64,000 bases of DNA from Ilyonectria destructans (taxonomy: Eukaryota; Ascomycota; Sordariomycetes; Hypocreales; Nectriaceae): positions 992,001 to 1,056,000 of the forward strand of contig JAHEWK010000011.1 of the NCBI GenBank assembly GCA_020740775.1, read 5' to 3'. The notes beneath the pieces were generated by a model, which had not been told where the DNA came from, made no database searches, and saw nothing but the letters and a program-made list of their open reading frames with translations. This document shows, piece after piece, positions 44,741-56,334 of the stretch. The position numbers were made by a program, and so were the translations under genes. Each line of letters starts with the position of its first letter. Positions within the stretch are counted from its first letter, which is position 1.

Positions 44741-45595
44741 CTGTCCATAGGAATACGGCGGCGCCTGCTGCTGGGCCATCAGAGGAGGAGGAGGGTTGTA
44801 GATCGGAGGCGTGGGCATGTAACTGATTCCAGGATGCGGCGGACCGGGTGGGGGCCCGGGCTGGGAGACCATGGGACCGGGACCCATCCGGCGCATGTCG
44901 TTTCGAGAGCCTGGTCGCGATCCGATCGAGGGCTGCGGGGTGTGGCCGCGCTGAACTGGGTGACCCGGGTGGCCTGGATGGGGTTGGAAGTGACCGCCGT
45001 TGGTGCCAATTGGTGGTGATGCCGAGGGCGTGTGGTGTCGGATCTGAGGGAAGGGCGGTTGAGGGCCGTGGAAGTGCGGAGGCATCATCTGGTTGTTCAT
45101 CTCGTCGGGTGCGTGGGGAGGAGTGCCATCGGCCTCCTCTTCCTCATCCTCATCATTGCCACCGTTGAAATCGGAGGGGCCTTTGTGCTCGTTGGGACCG
45201 CCATGCTGTCAAACTGTCAGTATATCAAGTTTTCATCTGGTCGTGGACGAAGCGATGGGCGCAGAGGCCGTGGTAGGTGCGGATTGACGCGCGCAAGACT
45301 CACGTATTGATACCGGGTGATGAGATCTCGCATGTCAGAAGACGAGTACTCGTAGAGCTTCTTGTTGTTGCCAAAGATGAAGACGGCGACGTCGACGGAG
45401 CAGAGGACGGACAACTCGTGGGCCTTCTTGAACAAACCGCCCTTTCGCTTCAAGAATGTGCTGAAGGCGCGGAAGGCGCGCAAGGTTAGCCTCGAGTCGC
45501 AGAGAGGGACATGGGTTGGGAAAAGGGTAGAAGGCTTACACAGAACGATTTCTGTCATCCTTGATGGCTTTGATCTCAATCTTTCTTCGCCCCAT
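43322..45595 (-). CDS. rlm1: MADS-box transcription factor, Rlm1/MEF2 type, with polyglutamine tract
   Basis: Complement of 43322..45205, 45304..45460 and 45540..45595, giving 698 residues. The MADS box runs from residue 1 ([19 protein letters not shown], then [20 protein letters not shown]) to about 57, followed by the MEF2-type extension ([19 protein letters not shown]). Rlm1 factors are phosphorylated by the cell-wall-integrity MAP kinase and activate wall-stress genes. The rest is disordered: an acidic block, Pro/His/Gln-rich stretches, 35 uninterrupted Gln, then mixed Gln-His. Conserved short regions later are [16 protein letters not shown] and a C-terminal FYPDWNF segment. Many SP/TP sites fit MAP-kinase control. 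The start is fixed by the MADS consensus. Confidence 0.92.
44639..44743 (-). repeat. CAG/CAA microsatellite coding 35 Gln
   Basis: 105 bp of mixed CAG and CAA codons inside the Rlm1 gene, flanked by further Gln-His codons to about 44570. Opposite-strand frames read as poly-Leu or poly-Ala and are not genes. Confidence 0.9.
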
Positions 45596-48500
45596 GGTGA
45601 TGGCTTGTGGGTGTCTTGGATCGACGGGCTGCTAGCTGTCGCGTCTCCACGCGGGGCGAGGACGGAGTGGCGGCGGAGGAGACAGGGACGCGGCGGGATG
45701 GAAGTCGACAGTGTCTGAGCCTTCAAAAGCGCGGCGCGGGAAGAGACGATGGGAGCGTCGACGGGTGTAGCTGGGCGTCGCGCCACACGGGTTGACTCGA
45801 CCGTCGTCGCTTTGGAGGATCCAGGGTTGGCGACGTAAGCGAGGTGGACGTCCTGAGTGAGGGCTGGCTGTGCGCTGCGGGCGCGGGTATCGAAGGACGC
45901 TCGGCGGGAGCGGCAAGACGAGGGCGAGAGAGAGACGAGGCGGGACGGGACGGGACGGGGCAGAGGAGGTCGAATGACGGAGGCGGCGGCGGCGGTGTCG
46001 AGGGTTATGAAGGTGGAGGGAGGCACAAGACGCAGGCCAGAATGAAGGATGGCCGAGGGACAAAAGGTTGAGCGAGATGCGAGATGAAAGAGGCGACCAA
46101 GGGAAAAAGCGTCGACGGCCCGGGACAAGGCACGACGTGGGACGCGGGAAATTGGGACCCAGCGGCCGTTGCAAGCGCAGTCACGCGGCTGCGGTGGTAG
46201 GCTGGGGCGGTACCTCGGGCGTAGCGCGGATGGGGTACCTCTGGGACGTGGGCCAAGCTCGGCCGGGTACCTCTACTTGGTTGAACCTGTTCAGGCAGAA
46301 CCGGCGCACACAGCACAGGACGTCGGTGGTCGGTAGCCCTGAAAGGGGAGCGGTCCCTTTGGAGCTGGCTTCTTCCAACTGTGTTTCCTAGGCCTCGGGA
46401 GGTGTTTCGACGCGGCTGACGAGGGAGACGAGGGCGACGAGAGCAGAGGAAGCGCCACCTGCTCGAGCAGTGAATGCGCCTGGAAACCAAAGCAGCGTCT
46501 CTAGCTGACGGCCGATCCCTCTCAGTTGCGTGGGTTGATAACGGTTCCCCCGTCCAAACGCTGACGCAGACTCCCCGAAGCACGACGGCGACTGTCGACA
46601 GCGGGCGGCGGCGGCACAGCGGCAATGACGACCGGCCCTGCGCTGAGTGGATGCGATATGCGCGATGCGATGCGCTGCGATGGTTTGGATGCGATGCGAA
46701 TGGGGCTGAATCTGGCGTTTGGTTTTGGGGAGGGAGGGGAGGGGGGGTGATGGGTTCTAATAATAGACAGATCGTGTTCACTTGGGATTTGGGTTTTGGG
46801 GGGGAGGGGGCCGACGAGTGGGATGGAAAAGAAGTCGGCATGGAAGGGGAGGGAAAAAAAACCAACGCGTGTTAGGGACGGCCGCAGGTACCTGTGCGTG
46901 CTGCACCGCAGGTACTAACTCGACAGCGAGCGGGGCCGCCCGACGGAGTGGACAAGGGGGATGGATAATGGATGATGGCTGATGGAAGGACTGGGGTTTT
47001 TTTCTTCTTTCTCTTCGCGCTGCAGAACCGTGGCCCAAAGCCCAGGCCAACCTAGAAAAGAAAAATCCATCCACAGATCCCTCAACGTCCAGGGTCCCTT
47101 CCGCCAAACGGCCAGTGGAGCGCAGCGCTGTTGTCACTGACGGGCCTCTGTGGCGGCGACCTGCCGGGCTACTGCAGTGCACAGCCCAGCCTCCAGCCAC
47201 CAGGCCGCTTTTAGCCCGCTGTATCTCGTCCGCAACGTGCGCCAGGTTCACGAGGAGGAGAAAAGGACGGGGATTATCCTCGTGTCACGGACGGGAAGAG
47301 TCATTCGGCAAAATACCACCCGTTGAACCGGTCTGGAAATCTCCCAACCTCGTCCGGATCGGCTGCTGGGTTTTCGTGCTGGAGGCTCCACACCGAGACA
47401 ACACGGCAAACACAGCGCGCAGGGAACGCCCCTGGACTCCGGTGCTTCAAGTTGCTGCGTGTGCCTGGCTTTGTCGATCATGCATGAGAGACGCTGAAGC
47501 AGCAGCTGGAGCCTCTCCTCGGCTCCCGTTTCATTCTCGCAGTCACACCCATGCCGGCCGTCTACCATCCGCTCCTCTCAATTCCCTCCAACAACCTCCT
47601 ATTCCCTTCCTACCCCCGCCCCATCTTCTCCTCTCACTTACACACTCCGTCGCCTCTAGATCTAGCACAAAAAAAATCCCGAGAGCTCTGGCCAAGTCCT
47701 GGCTCGAGTGCCGTTTCCTCGAAGCTAATTCCCCCACCCCGTGCGTGAAACCAGAGCTAGCCAAGGAGCCTAGGAGACACGCTGTCCAAGCTAAAGCGCG
47801 GATCATGGTGATGCTACTCACCTTCCCAGGTAAAGTGTAGGAGGGGGGGATCCATCAATCCCTCACGCGCGGCTTTGCGCTTAGGCGACAATGCAGTCCG
47901 GTTGTCGTTAGCTGGTGGGCCGGGCCATAAGCGAGACACCGTCGCCCACACAGGCGCAACGGACAGACGCACACGTCTCTGGCTGTTGTTCTCTTGTGAC
48001 CTCACCGCACAGCAGAGGAAACAAAAGCAAAGACCACACAGTCCTAGACAGCCAGACGGCCAGACAGCTTACCACACCAATCGCCAGCCCCAGATGTTTT
48101 GTTTCAAACCCTGGTCCGACATCGCTGAGCCTCACTGCCGCTCCGCTTCGCTGGCCTCCCCGCTGTGTGCTGCTCTGCCACTGCCACGCATGGATGGGGA
48201 AGTGGTTTATGTGGATGGATGGATGGTTTGCAGCAACGTTGCTGGCTTGCCTCACCTGTTAATTAGGCCGCGAGTATGCAGCCAGTTGTCATGTGTCCAG
48301 CTAGGTCGTCGACATCCCAGCTGCAAGCACTCATCCCGCATTTGCCAATGCTCGTATCCCAAGACTTGTCGAACCATCTCGCGTCCAACATGAATCGTCG
48401 GTGATGAATCATGAAGCGCTGAACCGACTGATCACCTCGCCTCGCAACCGGATCGGATTCCAAACCAGAACAGAAACGGTTTCCAGCCCCCGTATCTTCA

Positions 48501-49392
48501 AAGTGCCATCATACGTTGTACGCTTCATCCAGCAGGTCCCCAGCCTCGCCGGATACAACATCGACGATGCCACGGCTCTCACTGTCATCAAAAATGCCCA
48601 TGAGCCCCCCACCGTCCATTCACAGCCTCCTCCTTCACCTAAGCGCCGGCCTCGACTGTGCCCAACCACTCAACTCCCGCGTTATACCTCAGCCTTCCAT
48701 CCAGACCGAAGCGACCGACTGATTGGGCCGTCTCGAAAAGGTGTGTCCCGGTTTTCCCGTCCCTCGCTCCCGTTTCTAAAAATACTCCCGCCCCCAAATC
48801 CCGGACCCAGGACCAAGGGCCCCAACATCCACATCCGCGATTCACAATCCACATGTGCATCCATCCGCATCCACTCCCGCATGCCTCATGGCCCATCCCA
48901 TGCCGCATGCCACCGTCATGCACCCACCTTTCCGGGCCAATTAGCCCGCTTTGCCTGACCCAACCGGCATAACTCGCCCAGCTATCTGGCTTCTGAGTCG
49001 TCAGCGTCGTCGGCCTCGTTTCGGAGCTGCAGGAAATGGGGCTAATTTGTTGCATTAGCCTGCGTCGGCACCAGAGCTGACCTGACCGGTGCCACTATCA
49101 CCACCGTCCACACACACCTCACACATCACAAATCACACATCACACATCACACGGCCCCTTCACCGCATCCCAACCCTCTGACTGCACGGCACTATACCGC
49201 GCTGCACTATCTCATCACGTAACGCCCGTATCCGGCACTGCCTCTCCAACACGTCCGAAACTCCCGTGTCCGTGTCCGTCTTTTGTCTTGTTTGCCTTGG
49301 CCCGCCTGCAAGTTACGCGACTCCGACATCCCCGGGCCTTCCATGTGTTGTTGCGTTGGGGATGCCGATCCTTTGAACATGCCGCTCCCGGC
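45596..49392. other. 3.8-kb gene-free region upstream of Rlm1
   Basis: GC-rich long promoter/5' untranslated region with GGGAC repeats (about 45945-45960), GATGG repeats (about 48210-48225) and a CACATCACA microsatellite (about 49110-49155). No believable coding exon recognised. Confidence 0.45.
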
Positions 49393-50495
49393 ATGTTCAA
49401 GCCCACATTTGAGCGCATGATCGAGAAGATGTGCCACCCTGATGTTTGGTGCTACTGGCGGGATGCTAGCACTGGAGGAGGTCCTGCTAGAACGCCAAGG
49501 AGCGAGGGGAGCGTAAATTCTGTCGAAAAAGATATCCTCATATATAGCGCGTACCTGCAGACCATAACGCTCCTGTTTAACAGCCTATTTGATGACGACC
49601 TCCACATGAAGCCTGGAGCATTAATATTAAAGTACGAGCTGTACTGCTAGGGAGACACCGAGGGCTTCCAGTTTAAATATGACTAGAATTCGCTAAATAA
49701 GGTAGTTTACTGGAATATAGTTGAATATAGATTCTTGGGTGTGCCCTGCAAGCCCTACTATATCTTCTAGGTCTGTAATTAACCTCTAATTATAGGCTTC
49801 CGATTGTATAACGAACTTAATAGAGGTAATACCGTAAAGGATGCGACTGCAGGTTATATTAAGGTGTGGGAAGATTATAGAGGCAGGCTTAACGAGAAAG
49901 GAGACTACGTTATTTGTGATGCGGTATAAGCTGCACGTTATCTCAAGCCTAGGACCTGGGACGGATGTATGGTGCGCCACGCTGATATACTTCTGGAATG
50001 CTGACTTGATGAATGAAAACTACAAGCACCAGAGAGATAAGTAGCTGATCTACCATAAAGACGGCATACTATCAGTAAAGGTGAACTTGGCTGCGGCTAT
50101 ATCCCTCAATACCACACGGCTTTTAAAGAGCAGAGAGTTCAGTTAGGTGGCCGCTCTTGCGACAGAAATGGGTGATAATAACATATTGAATAGGTTGCTT
50201 GCCTACGCCGATAAGAACTTCTCGCCTGGGCTACAGAACGGCAGCCTGATGTATCCGCAAAATGATGCCATGTTCGATGAAAACGGTCGCTATATCCTGA
50301 GTCCGCCCATCCAGGCAAACATATTCTTGCCGCTTCCCCAGCTCAACATGCCAAATGGGTTCCAACGGCTGTATTTAAAGCTATAGTCCCTGAGGAACAA
50401 GATGTATTATAAAGAGCCTGCTCTTATAGAAGTTAACTTTTTGATTGATGTTTACCGCGCTGTATATCTGTCGTTACGCCGCACTTTGTTTTTTT
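49393..50495 (+). pseudogene. Linalool dehydratase/isomerase-like pseudogene with RIP-type stops
   Basis: Reads as one protein across two frames. Recognisable parts: MCHPDVWCYWRDAS, EKDILIYSAYLQTITLLFNS, GVPCKPYYIF, IIGFRLYNELNRGN and GYIKVWEDYRGRLNEKGDY. After a frameshift near 49920 come GPGTDVWCATLIYFWNADL, VAALATEMGDNN and a C-terminal block. These follow the order of the bacterial enzyme (GIVCEP...F.QCN, YDRLHGTDY, AREMGD). At least four stops before the frameshift fit C-to-T or G-to-A change (CAG or CAA to TAG/TAA, TGG to TAG). The ancestral protein probably acted on a terpenoid or fatty substrate (inference). Not functional now. Confidence 0.75.
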
Positions 50496-50998
50496 GATCT
50501 TGCTGCGTATAAGGCAATACCAGCGGCTCCGTCGTTCTGTTGAGAGTTTTCAGACGAGGACTGTGGGTCTTGAAACGCGACGGGTGCGATATTGCCTGGG
50601 GAGACGGTATGAAAATGACAGGCCGCGGGGGGCAGGCAGAAGTCGAGCAGGAGGGAGAGGCGCTGCGAATTGTTATATGTAAAGTCGAGGTAGTTTCGTT
50701 TGTTATGGAGTGGTCTTTGTGATATTACATAGAAAGCACCAACGCCACATGGAGGGTAGTTTGAGAAAGCCAGCAATTCAATTACTAGGCCAACGGCCGG
50801 TCCAACTTCAAGCATAATCTCAAAGATGGCCTTGGCTTTCCCTCGGTCAGTCACGTCCCAAATATCTGTAACGACGCACGGGACATTTGATGGCGACACA
50901 CTGGCGAAAGTGCCGGTAAGGAAACTCCTAACAAGAGACCGGAAACGTAGAAAGTTGAGGGCGAGGGAGAGATCAATGGGGACGTAGGAGTTCACCGG
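50474..50998 (-). pseudogene. MFS transporter relic
   Basis: A 173-codon frame whose first half resembles spans 3-5 of a DHA1-type MFS protein: FLTGTFASVSPSNVPCVVTD, then DRGKAKAIFEIMLEVGPAVG. The second half loses membrane character after an apparent frameshift and the rest of the transporter is missing. Truncated on both sides and next to two other relics. Confidence 0.6.
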
Positions 50999-51117
50999 CG
51001 ACTATGAAACAGTGGCGATGTTAGCTCGTTATATCTGTGTATGGCTAGGGGGGACTAGCGCAATAGCTTAGACGCAGAGGCAACGCATCACCGTTATCAA
51101 CGACGCTGCTCGACAGC

Positions 51118-51418
51118 TAGTGTATACGTCAGCTACGCCAGATATCCAAAAAGTCCTGCAGTATTCCAGCAGAATGCAAGAAAGAGGCGGTCGGCCTGTA
51201 GACGTCCTCGTCTACATAGGCGTGACCGATATAATCTGCAACGCCGGCGGCGTTCTAGATGCCCTCCGTACCATACATTGGACAGGGAGAACTCCTTTCC
51301 GCGGCGCGCCGTGGCAAGAGCTTCCATGGAGCGCCTCGTCTGGTGGGCGAGCTAGCCGGGCCAAAGCAGTGCCGAACCTGTGGCTTGTTGAAGTCGAGGA
51401 GGCGGGACACATGGTGAG
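51118..51418 (+). pseudogene. Serine carboxypeptidase (S10) C-terminal relic
   Basis: About 100 codons resembling the end of an S10 carboxypeptidase: VLVYIGVTDIICNAGG corresponds to the block holding the catalytic Asp, and EVEEAGHMVSF to the catalytic His block. Nothing of the N-terminal two-thirds, including the Ser, is found upstream. Confidence 0.65.
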
Positions 51419-52826
51419 TTTCTGGAGATTTCTTTCTGATCCGTTTTCTAATCTGTGGTTGATGTCACATGTATCGGGATATCGGGATATCGGATTTCTG
51501 CGGTTGTGACGGAAGTGAAGCTTTCCTTCTGTCAGCATAGGCGTCCATCGCCACTTGCCTCGTCATCGGCCTCATCATCAGATAAGCCCTAGGCCTAGCT
51601 TTTCCTTGATTTTATCTATAGCTAGCTGAAGCCAAAGACTCCGAAGGATCCGGAGCCTCTCGGCTGTCCGAGGTCATCCGAGGTCATCATCTGTCTCTTC
51701 ATCTATAAGACTGACCCAAAGACCCTCTCTTAGATAGGAACAATATCAGTAGCTTCTCGCACACATGATCACTTCCATCTGCTAGATGCAACAGTTGATA
51801 GGTCCCTTACGACCAGCCTGCATCCTCTCTCAAACTCGTGGAGTCCTAGCTAGACCACCTGCAGAAGGCCGACGGGTCGATGCGAGGCGACTATACGGAG
51901 TTTCCCCTGTCAAGCGGTCGTGATAGTGAGCAGGAGCAGAATAGTCTTGGCGGGGGCGAGTTATAGAAGAGATAGTAAAGACAGGTGCTGACTAGTGTTT
52001 CAGCTCGCCTATGGACGTCTTCTGCGCTTCTAAGCTTATATTGTAATAGAAGATGAGACACCCTATGTATGGTTTAATTGTAAACAGGCTTTTCGTAGCG
52101 GGAGGCTATGGAAAATAGCCCGCGTGAGAAGATCGTTACTAAAAGAGTGATAATAGAAAGTGAAGTCTCGCCGTCACGAGCTCACAGGGATATCTCGTTC
52201 CATCCAACTGTTGGAGCTTATGATGTCCCGCCACTGTCCATGCGCCAGTAAAACCTCCTAAAATCCTCTACTGCAGCTAGTCCCGCCAAGGATGTTGTGA
52301 TCCTAGTCTTCCGCTCTCGCAACTACAGTCCATACCCTCTCGCGTCAGTAGTCGTAAGCATACCTACTACTAGTAAAACACCAATCCCTGCAAAACCTCA
52401 TATGATCGGCGACGTATCGGCAGTATGCCAGCACTGTCACACCTGGGCAGCAGCGCCTTCAAGAAAGCTTCCGGCAGTGTCTCTCCTAAGTCGGTAGAAG
52501 TCTAGACATAACGACACTTTATCGCCCCGATCCTGTCATTCCAACCGTTGTTTCTCAAATCCGGATTCCAGCCCGCCCCTACGTAGGCAGATACTCCCGT
52601 ACAATCGCCATTACTATTAGGGTGAAAGTGCTCGTTAGCAATATGCAAGGTAGAGTTTCAGGCAGAGAGAAGAGGATGAGCATACTCAAAAATCCAGCAG
52701 GCGACATTTGAAGCAATGAAATATGAAGAGATTTTATCAACATAGTCCTGGTGCCAGATTTTCGTGGAGAGTTCTTTGTGGGTCACTAGTGTAAATGTCA
52801 ATTACTTGCACTTGCTTGGTGGTTCG
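51419..52826. other. Decayed intergenic DNA
   Basis: Mixed AT-rich DNA with stops in all frames. A short frame at 52297-52497 contains CQHCHTW but cannot be tied to a family. No intact gene. Confidence 0.4.
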
Positions 52827-53088
52827 TCATGTGGTCATACTGCATTTCTGGGTTTGCACATCGATGTCGTGCAGACGAAAACCATTCCTGCCATCATAAC
52901 TACTTCTGTAGTGTCCCTCGGTCCAGACTAGATTGTTAGCGTTGTGACTATTTGATCATACTAGGTGATAACATACATTGAGCCGGACCATAGTATTGAT
53001 CGTCTGTCCGGCGTGGCTCAATGCCTTGTGGCGCAGCGGAAATGCCGGAGATGGCAAGTCCAAGCAAGGCGAGATGAAGTTTCGTCAT
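52827..53088 (-). CDS. Putative 70-residue small secreted protein
   Basis: Complement of 52827..52927 and 52977..53088. A clear signal peptide (MTKLHLALLGLAISGISA) is followed by APQGIEPRRTDDQYYGPAQ, and after a 49-bp intron with a CTAAC branch site by FWTEGHYRSSYDGRNGF and a short tail with one Cys. The position in a repeat-rich, decayed region fits an effector-like gene, but the single cysteine and short length leave doubt. A different acceptor would change the C-terminus. Confidence 0.5.
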
Positions 53089-53701
53089 AGTGAACAAGGC
53101 ACTGAAATTGCAATATCGAATTTTGTCTCGAGGGCTGAAGACACTGATTATGAGACTGTAAACTATTCGTACTTTGAGGAGAATGTTCCTCGGGGTTATA
53201 TAGCTATGTAGACCAAGTACAGGTAACCCATAAGTTAGTCTTTCCTATTCCGCCTCCTTCGTATTCTGTCCAGCTTCTTGGATTAATGATTCTTGGACTA
53301 ATAATTACGTAGAAAATGCGGTTTTCGTATAGCATAAGCCAGTCAGATCGTTAAATGCCCAGTCTCCCCCTGCTCGGCCTAGCCTAGCCACTTCGCCTCC
53401 TGCCTTTACCGATGATTCCTAAATAAGCTTGGCTATGCCTTCCTCTGATTGGCTGCCATAAAATGTGGCGTGAGGTTGGGACAACACTTTTATGCTCCTC
53501 CACATTATCTACCTAGGTGGCTTGGTGTCGATTGACGATCTTGCTTTGCAAATGGATAAAAATAGGACGTAAGTTAAACCTTTGACAACAATGCTTTTAA
53601 GTAAGGTCAGCTAATCTTACGTCAGAATTGTTTATTTTAGCGCTTACTATGTACAAGCGTCGAGGCGCCAGTCGTTTATGTATTTCTTCTTCAGTAATGT
53701 C

Positions 53702-53732
53702 AATCCCCCTTGCTAGCGCTACAGTAAGCGGC
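53702..53732 (+). repeat. Dispersed repeat copy 1
   Basis: AATCCCCCTTGCTAGCGCTA followed by CAGTAAGCGGC, same as the cores at 54522 and 54632 apart from one or two bases; a fourth, more diverged core is at 54410-54440. Confidence 0.7.
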
Positions 53733-54512
53733 CTTAACTTGCGGATGTGGTCTGCGCTGTGCCAGCAGGCAGGTTCCTTCAGCTCTGTCAAAAAACACGA
53801 TGGTAAGCGGCCTCAGCTTTACACGCAAGGAGCAGTGTTTTAAGTATTTCTTTTTCAGTAATATTTATTTATTTATAGGTAATCCTTAACTAGCTATTCT
53901 GATAGTAAGCTATATAAATCACTGCTATTTATTTTAGAGGGAAACTCATATTAAACAAGACCCTAGATCGATATCTTACGATTGCGAACCGAGCTCAGTT
54001 AGAGACCCAGTCCATGCTCGGCAAGCATTTGCTTAATACTCAATCTAAATAAACCCCAGTCAGGTGAAAAACTGTACACTATCCCTCCTTCGTGTTGTTT
54101 CCGTCAGACCATGGACGACTCTGCCCCATCCCGAGGGACTATTTCTTCTAGCTCTGCATATGTGGGGGGGTTGACGGGCCTGCAGCCCTAACCCGGTGCG
54201 ACCTCGGCCAGTATGCGCGCTTTCGGTTGTTGTGATAGGGCGTCACCCATCCTGAGCCCGGCCTTATGACTTAGTATGCCTTCTGGCGCCCCTAAGATCG
54301 ATCTGCTGTCCGAGGGAAGTTGTGTAGCCGCCCCAGTACCGAACCCGCGCCAATCACAGTCTGCGGCTCGTTCCGAATGCGGTTCAGTAATGTTAACTAT
54401 GCCCCTGTCAATTCCCCTTGCTAGCACCATAGTAAGCGGCCTCAAGCTCTCAACGAGTAAACTTCACGAGCAAGAAGCAGTGTTTTGAGTATTTCTTCCT
54501 GGTAATATCCAC

Positions 54513-54722
54513 CCACCCTGTTAATCCCCCTTGCCAGCGCTACAGTAAGCGGTCTGTATAAATACTTCGTATTCTAAGGTTAAGCATTGGCTCTGAGCTG
54601 AGTACCTCTCGTATTAGGTACATCCACCCTGTTAATCCCCCTTGCTAGCGCTACAGTAAGCGGCTTGTATGAATACTTCGTATTCTATTCTAAGGTTAAG
54701 CATTGGCTCTGAGCTGAGTACC
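54513..54722 (+). repeat. Two tandem copies of a 94-99-bp unit
   Basis: Units 54513-54606 and 54624-54722 run from CCACCCTGTTAATCCCCCTT through TACTTCGTATTCTA and AAGCATTGGCTCTGAGCTGA to GTACC. The second unit has a 5-bp TTCTA duplication and a few transitions. They end about 165 bp before the lectin-like start. Confidence 0.85.
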
Positions 54723-54887
54723 AGGGTTATGTGGGGTATTTTTCTTTTGCAACTTCTATGCTTTGTCGTCCATGCGCTTTTTGCCGGTTCACAGCCATAT
54801 ATGTGTATAACCAGGTCGTCTATTGCTCAAGGGCCCGGAGTATTGAAAGGCAGCAATTCATTAGTCCCGGCCAGTTTTCACTCTACA

Positions 54888-56334
54888 ATGAAATCCTTAT
54901 TTTATATTTCCTTTGTGAGTCTCCTTGCCACAGCAGCACTTGCTACTCCAGTCGACTTCCTGGAGCAACCTACCAATAGTTCAGATTCCTATTCTGTTGA
55001 TGAAAGTAAGTCTGGAAGGAAGAAAGGACCAATCATTGTCTCTTCTCAAGTACGAGTCATACTAACCAAAGACCGGATTCTACAGACAATGGAGAACTTC
55101 ATGCGCGTGCCAGGGGCTGGGTTGTCGAAACCTGGGATGTTTACCCGCGTCTCCCAGGAGCTCAGGCGATTGAGCTTACTCGCCTGAGTTCAATTAGCCC
55201 CAGCCCCAACTGCATCTCACTTTTTTACATCATGGATGTCGCAGGCCACACAGGAGCACAGAACGGGATCTCTCATCACTGGTGCGAGGGTGAGAATTGG
55301 ACGTCAGATCTATTCGGTTTGAACGCGAATGGCGGGATTGCAAGCATCTCCAATTTTCCGGGTCACGAAGAACTCTTTTATGTGGACAAAGATCAGGGGA
55401 GAATACGCAGCATACGTCGAGATGGCCCAAAGGCAAAGTGGCAACGTGGGATTGACCAACTGCCGACGCCGATTCCACCTCACGCTGGCATCGCAGCAGT
55501 TTCCTTTTCCAGCACCATAGAGCTCTTCTACCCGGGAACAGAAAGTCGTCAGGGATACGTTATGCACACATATTCTTCCAACGCCGGCAGTGGGTGGAAT
55601 CCAAACCAGGTGCTTTCTGGGCCGGATTGGGGAGGAGTCTCAACGAAGAGCTTAGATCCCATCGCAGCCCTGAGGTAAGTTACAAATACCCATTTTCTAC
55701 AATCCATGTCTCTATATCCCATTCCTAGTGTTTCTACAAATGATATCAAAATAGAACTGCCACTAACACAATATAATCCAACAGTCGAAACAGTGAGCAC
55801 CAGCAAATATTCTGGATTACAGCCTTGGGGGTTCTAGAAAGTCGCTACTGGACTCCTTCATCCGGCTGGACTCGGTCAAACATTGATAAGGCCGCAAACG
55901 CTAATACAGCCTCCTCGATTGTTACCCTCCAGCGCTCATCAGCCACGAAAGAAGGCAGTAACATGAACTTCTTCTACGTTGGCCAAGATAATAAGATCTG
56001 GCAGGGATACTGGAAAGCCGATTCACCTACTTGGAAGTTCAGTAAGATATCAGACGACGAGGCCATCCCGGGAGCTATCGCAGCTGTATCTATGCATAGC
56101 CAGCATCAAGAGGTGTTCTGGACGAACAGAGAGGGCATGCTCAAGCATGCCTACTGGACCAAAACTCAAGGAAAATGGATAACTGAGACGGTTCCTGGTT
56201 TAGGCGGCAGACAATGCCTGCCTGGGAGAGGTCTTACCGTTGTAGCTAGGAAAGGCAAAGAGAGTATGGAAGGATGGTGCAGACTGAGGGGCGACCCTTC
56301 GAAGCTCATCCATTTCTACTATTATGCATTCTAG
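54888..56334 (+). CDS. Secreted lectin-like beta-propeller protein (fucose-lectin type)
   Basis: Exons 54888..55005, 55086..55674 and 55785..56334 give 418 residues. Signal peptide MKSLFYISFVSLLATAALA. The body consists of repeated units with Trp or Tyr and acidic residues: HEELFYVDKDQGRIRSI, IELFYPGTESRQGYV, HQQIFWITALGVLESRYW, NMNFFYVGQDNKIWQGYW and HQEVFWTNREGMLKHAYW, each followed by a W-rich strand. This matches fungal fucose-binding lectins, a six-bladed propeller; five units are plain here. Likely extracellular glycan binding. All three exons are needed for continuity. Sialidase-like propellers are an alternative. Confidence 0.7.

Larger units (their letters stand above)
53089..54887. 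other. Repeat-rich intergenic region
   Basis: Holds scattered copies of a CCCCTTGCTAGCGCTACAGT-type repeat (53702, 54410, 54522 and 54632), the tandem array at 54513-54722 and AT-rich segments. The lectin-like gene's promoter overlaps the tandem copies. No gene supported. Confidence 0.5.

Noticed and set aside
44387..45019. Poly-Leu and poly-Ala frames on the plus strand
   Set aside because: They are the reverse complement of the polyglutamine microsatellite in the MADS-box gene.
49110..49155. Short CACATCACA repeats as a possible CRISPR array
   Set aside because: Simple microsatellite without spacers; the genome is eukaryotic.
52297..52497. Possible cytochrome-domain fragment (CQHCHTW)
   Set aside because: Too short and isolated; a single CxxCxxW word is not enough to name a family.
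53970..54050. tRNA-like stretch (GAGCTCAGTTAGAGA, and GGTTCGCAATC on the other strand)
   Set aside because: A- and B-box-like words are on opposite strands and no cloverleaf with a paired acceptor stem can be drawn.
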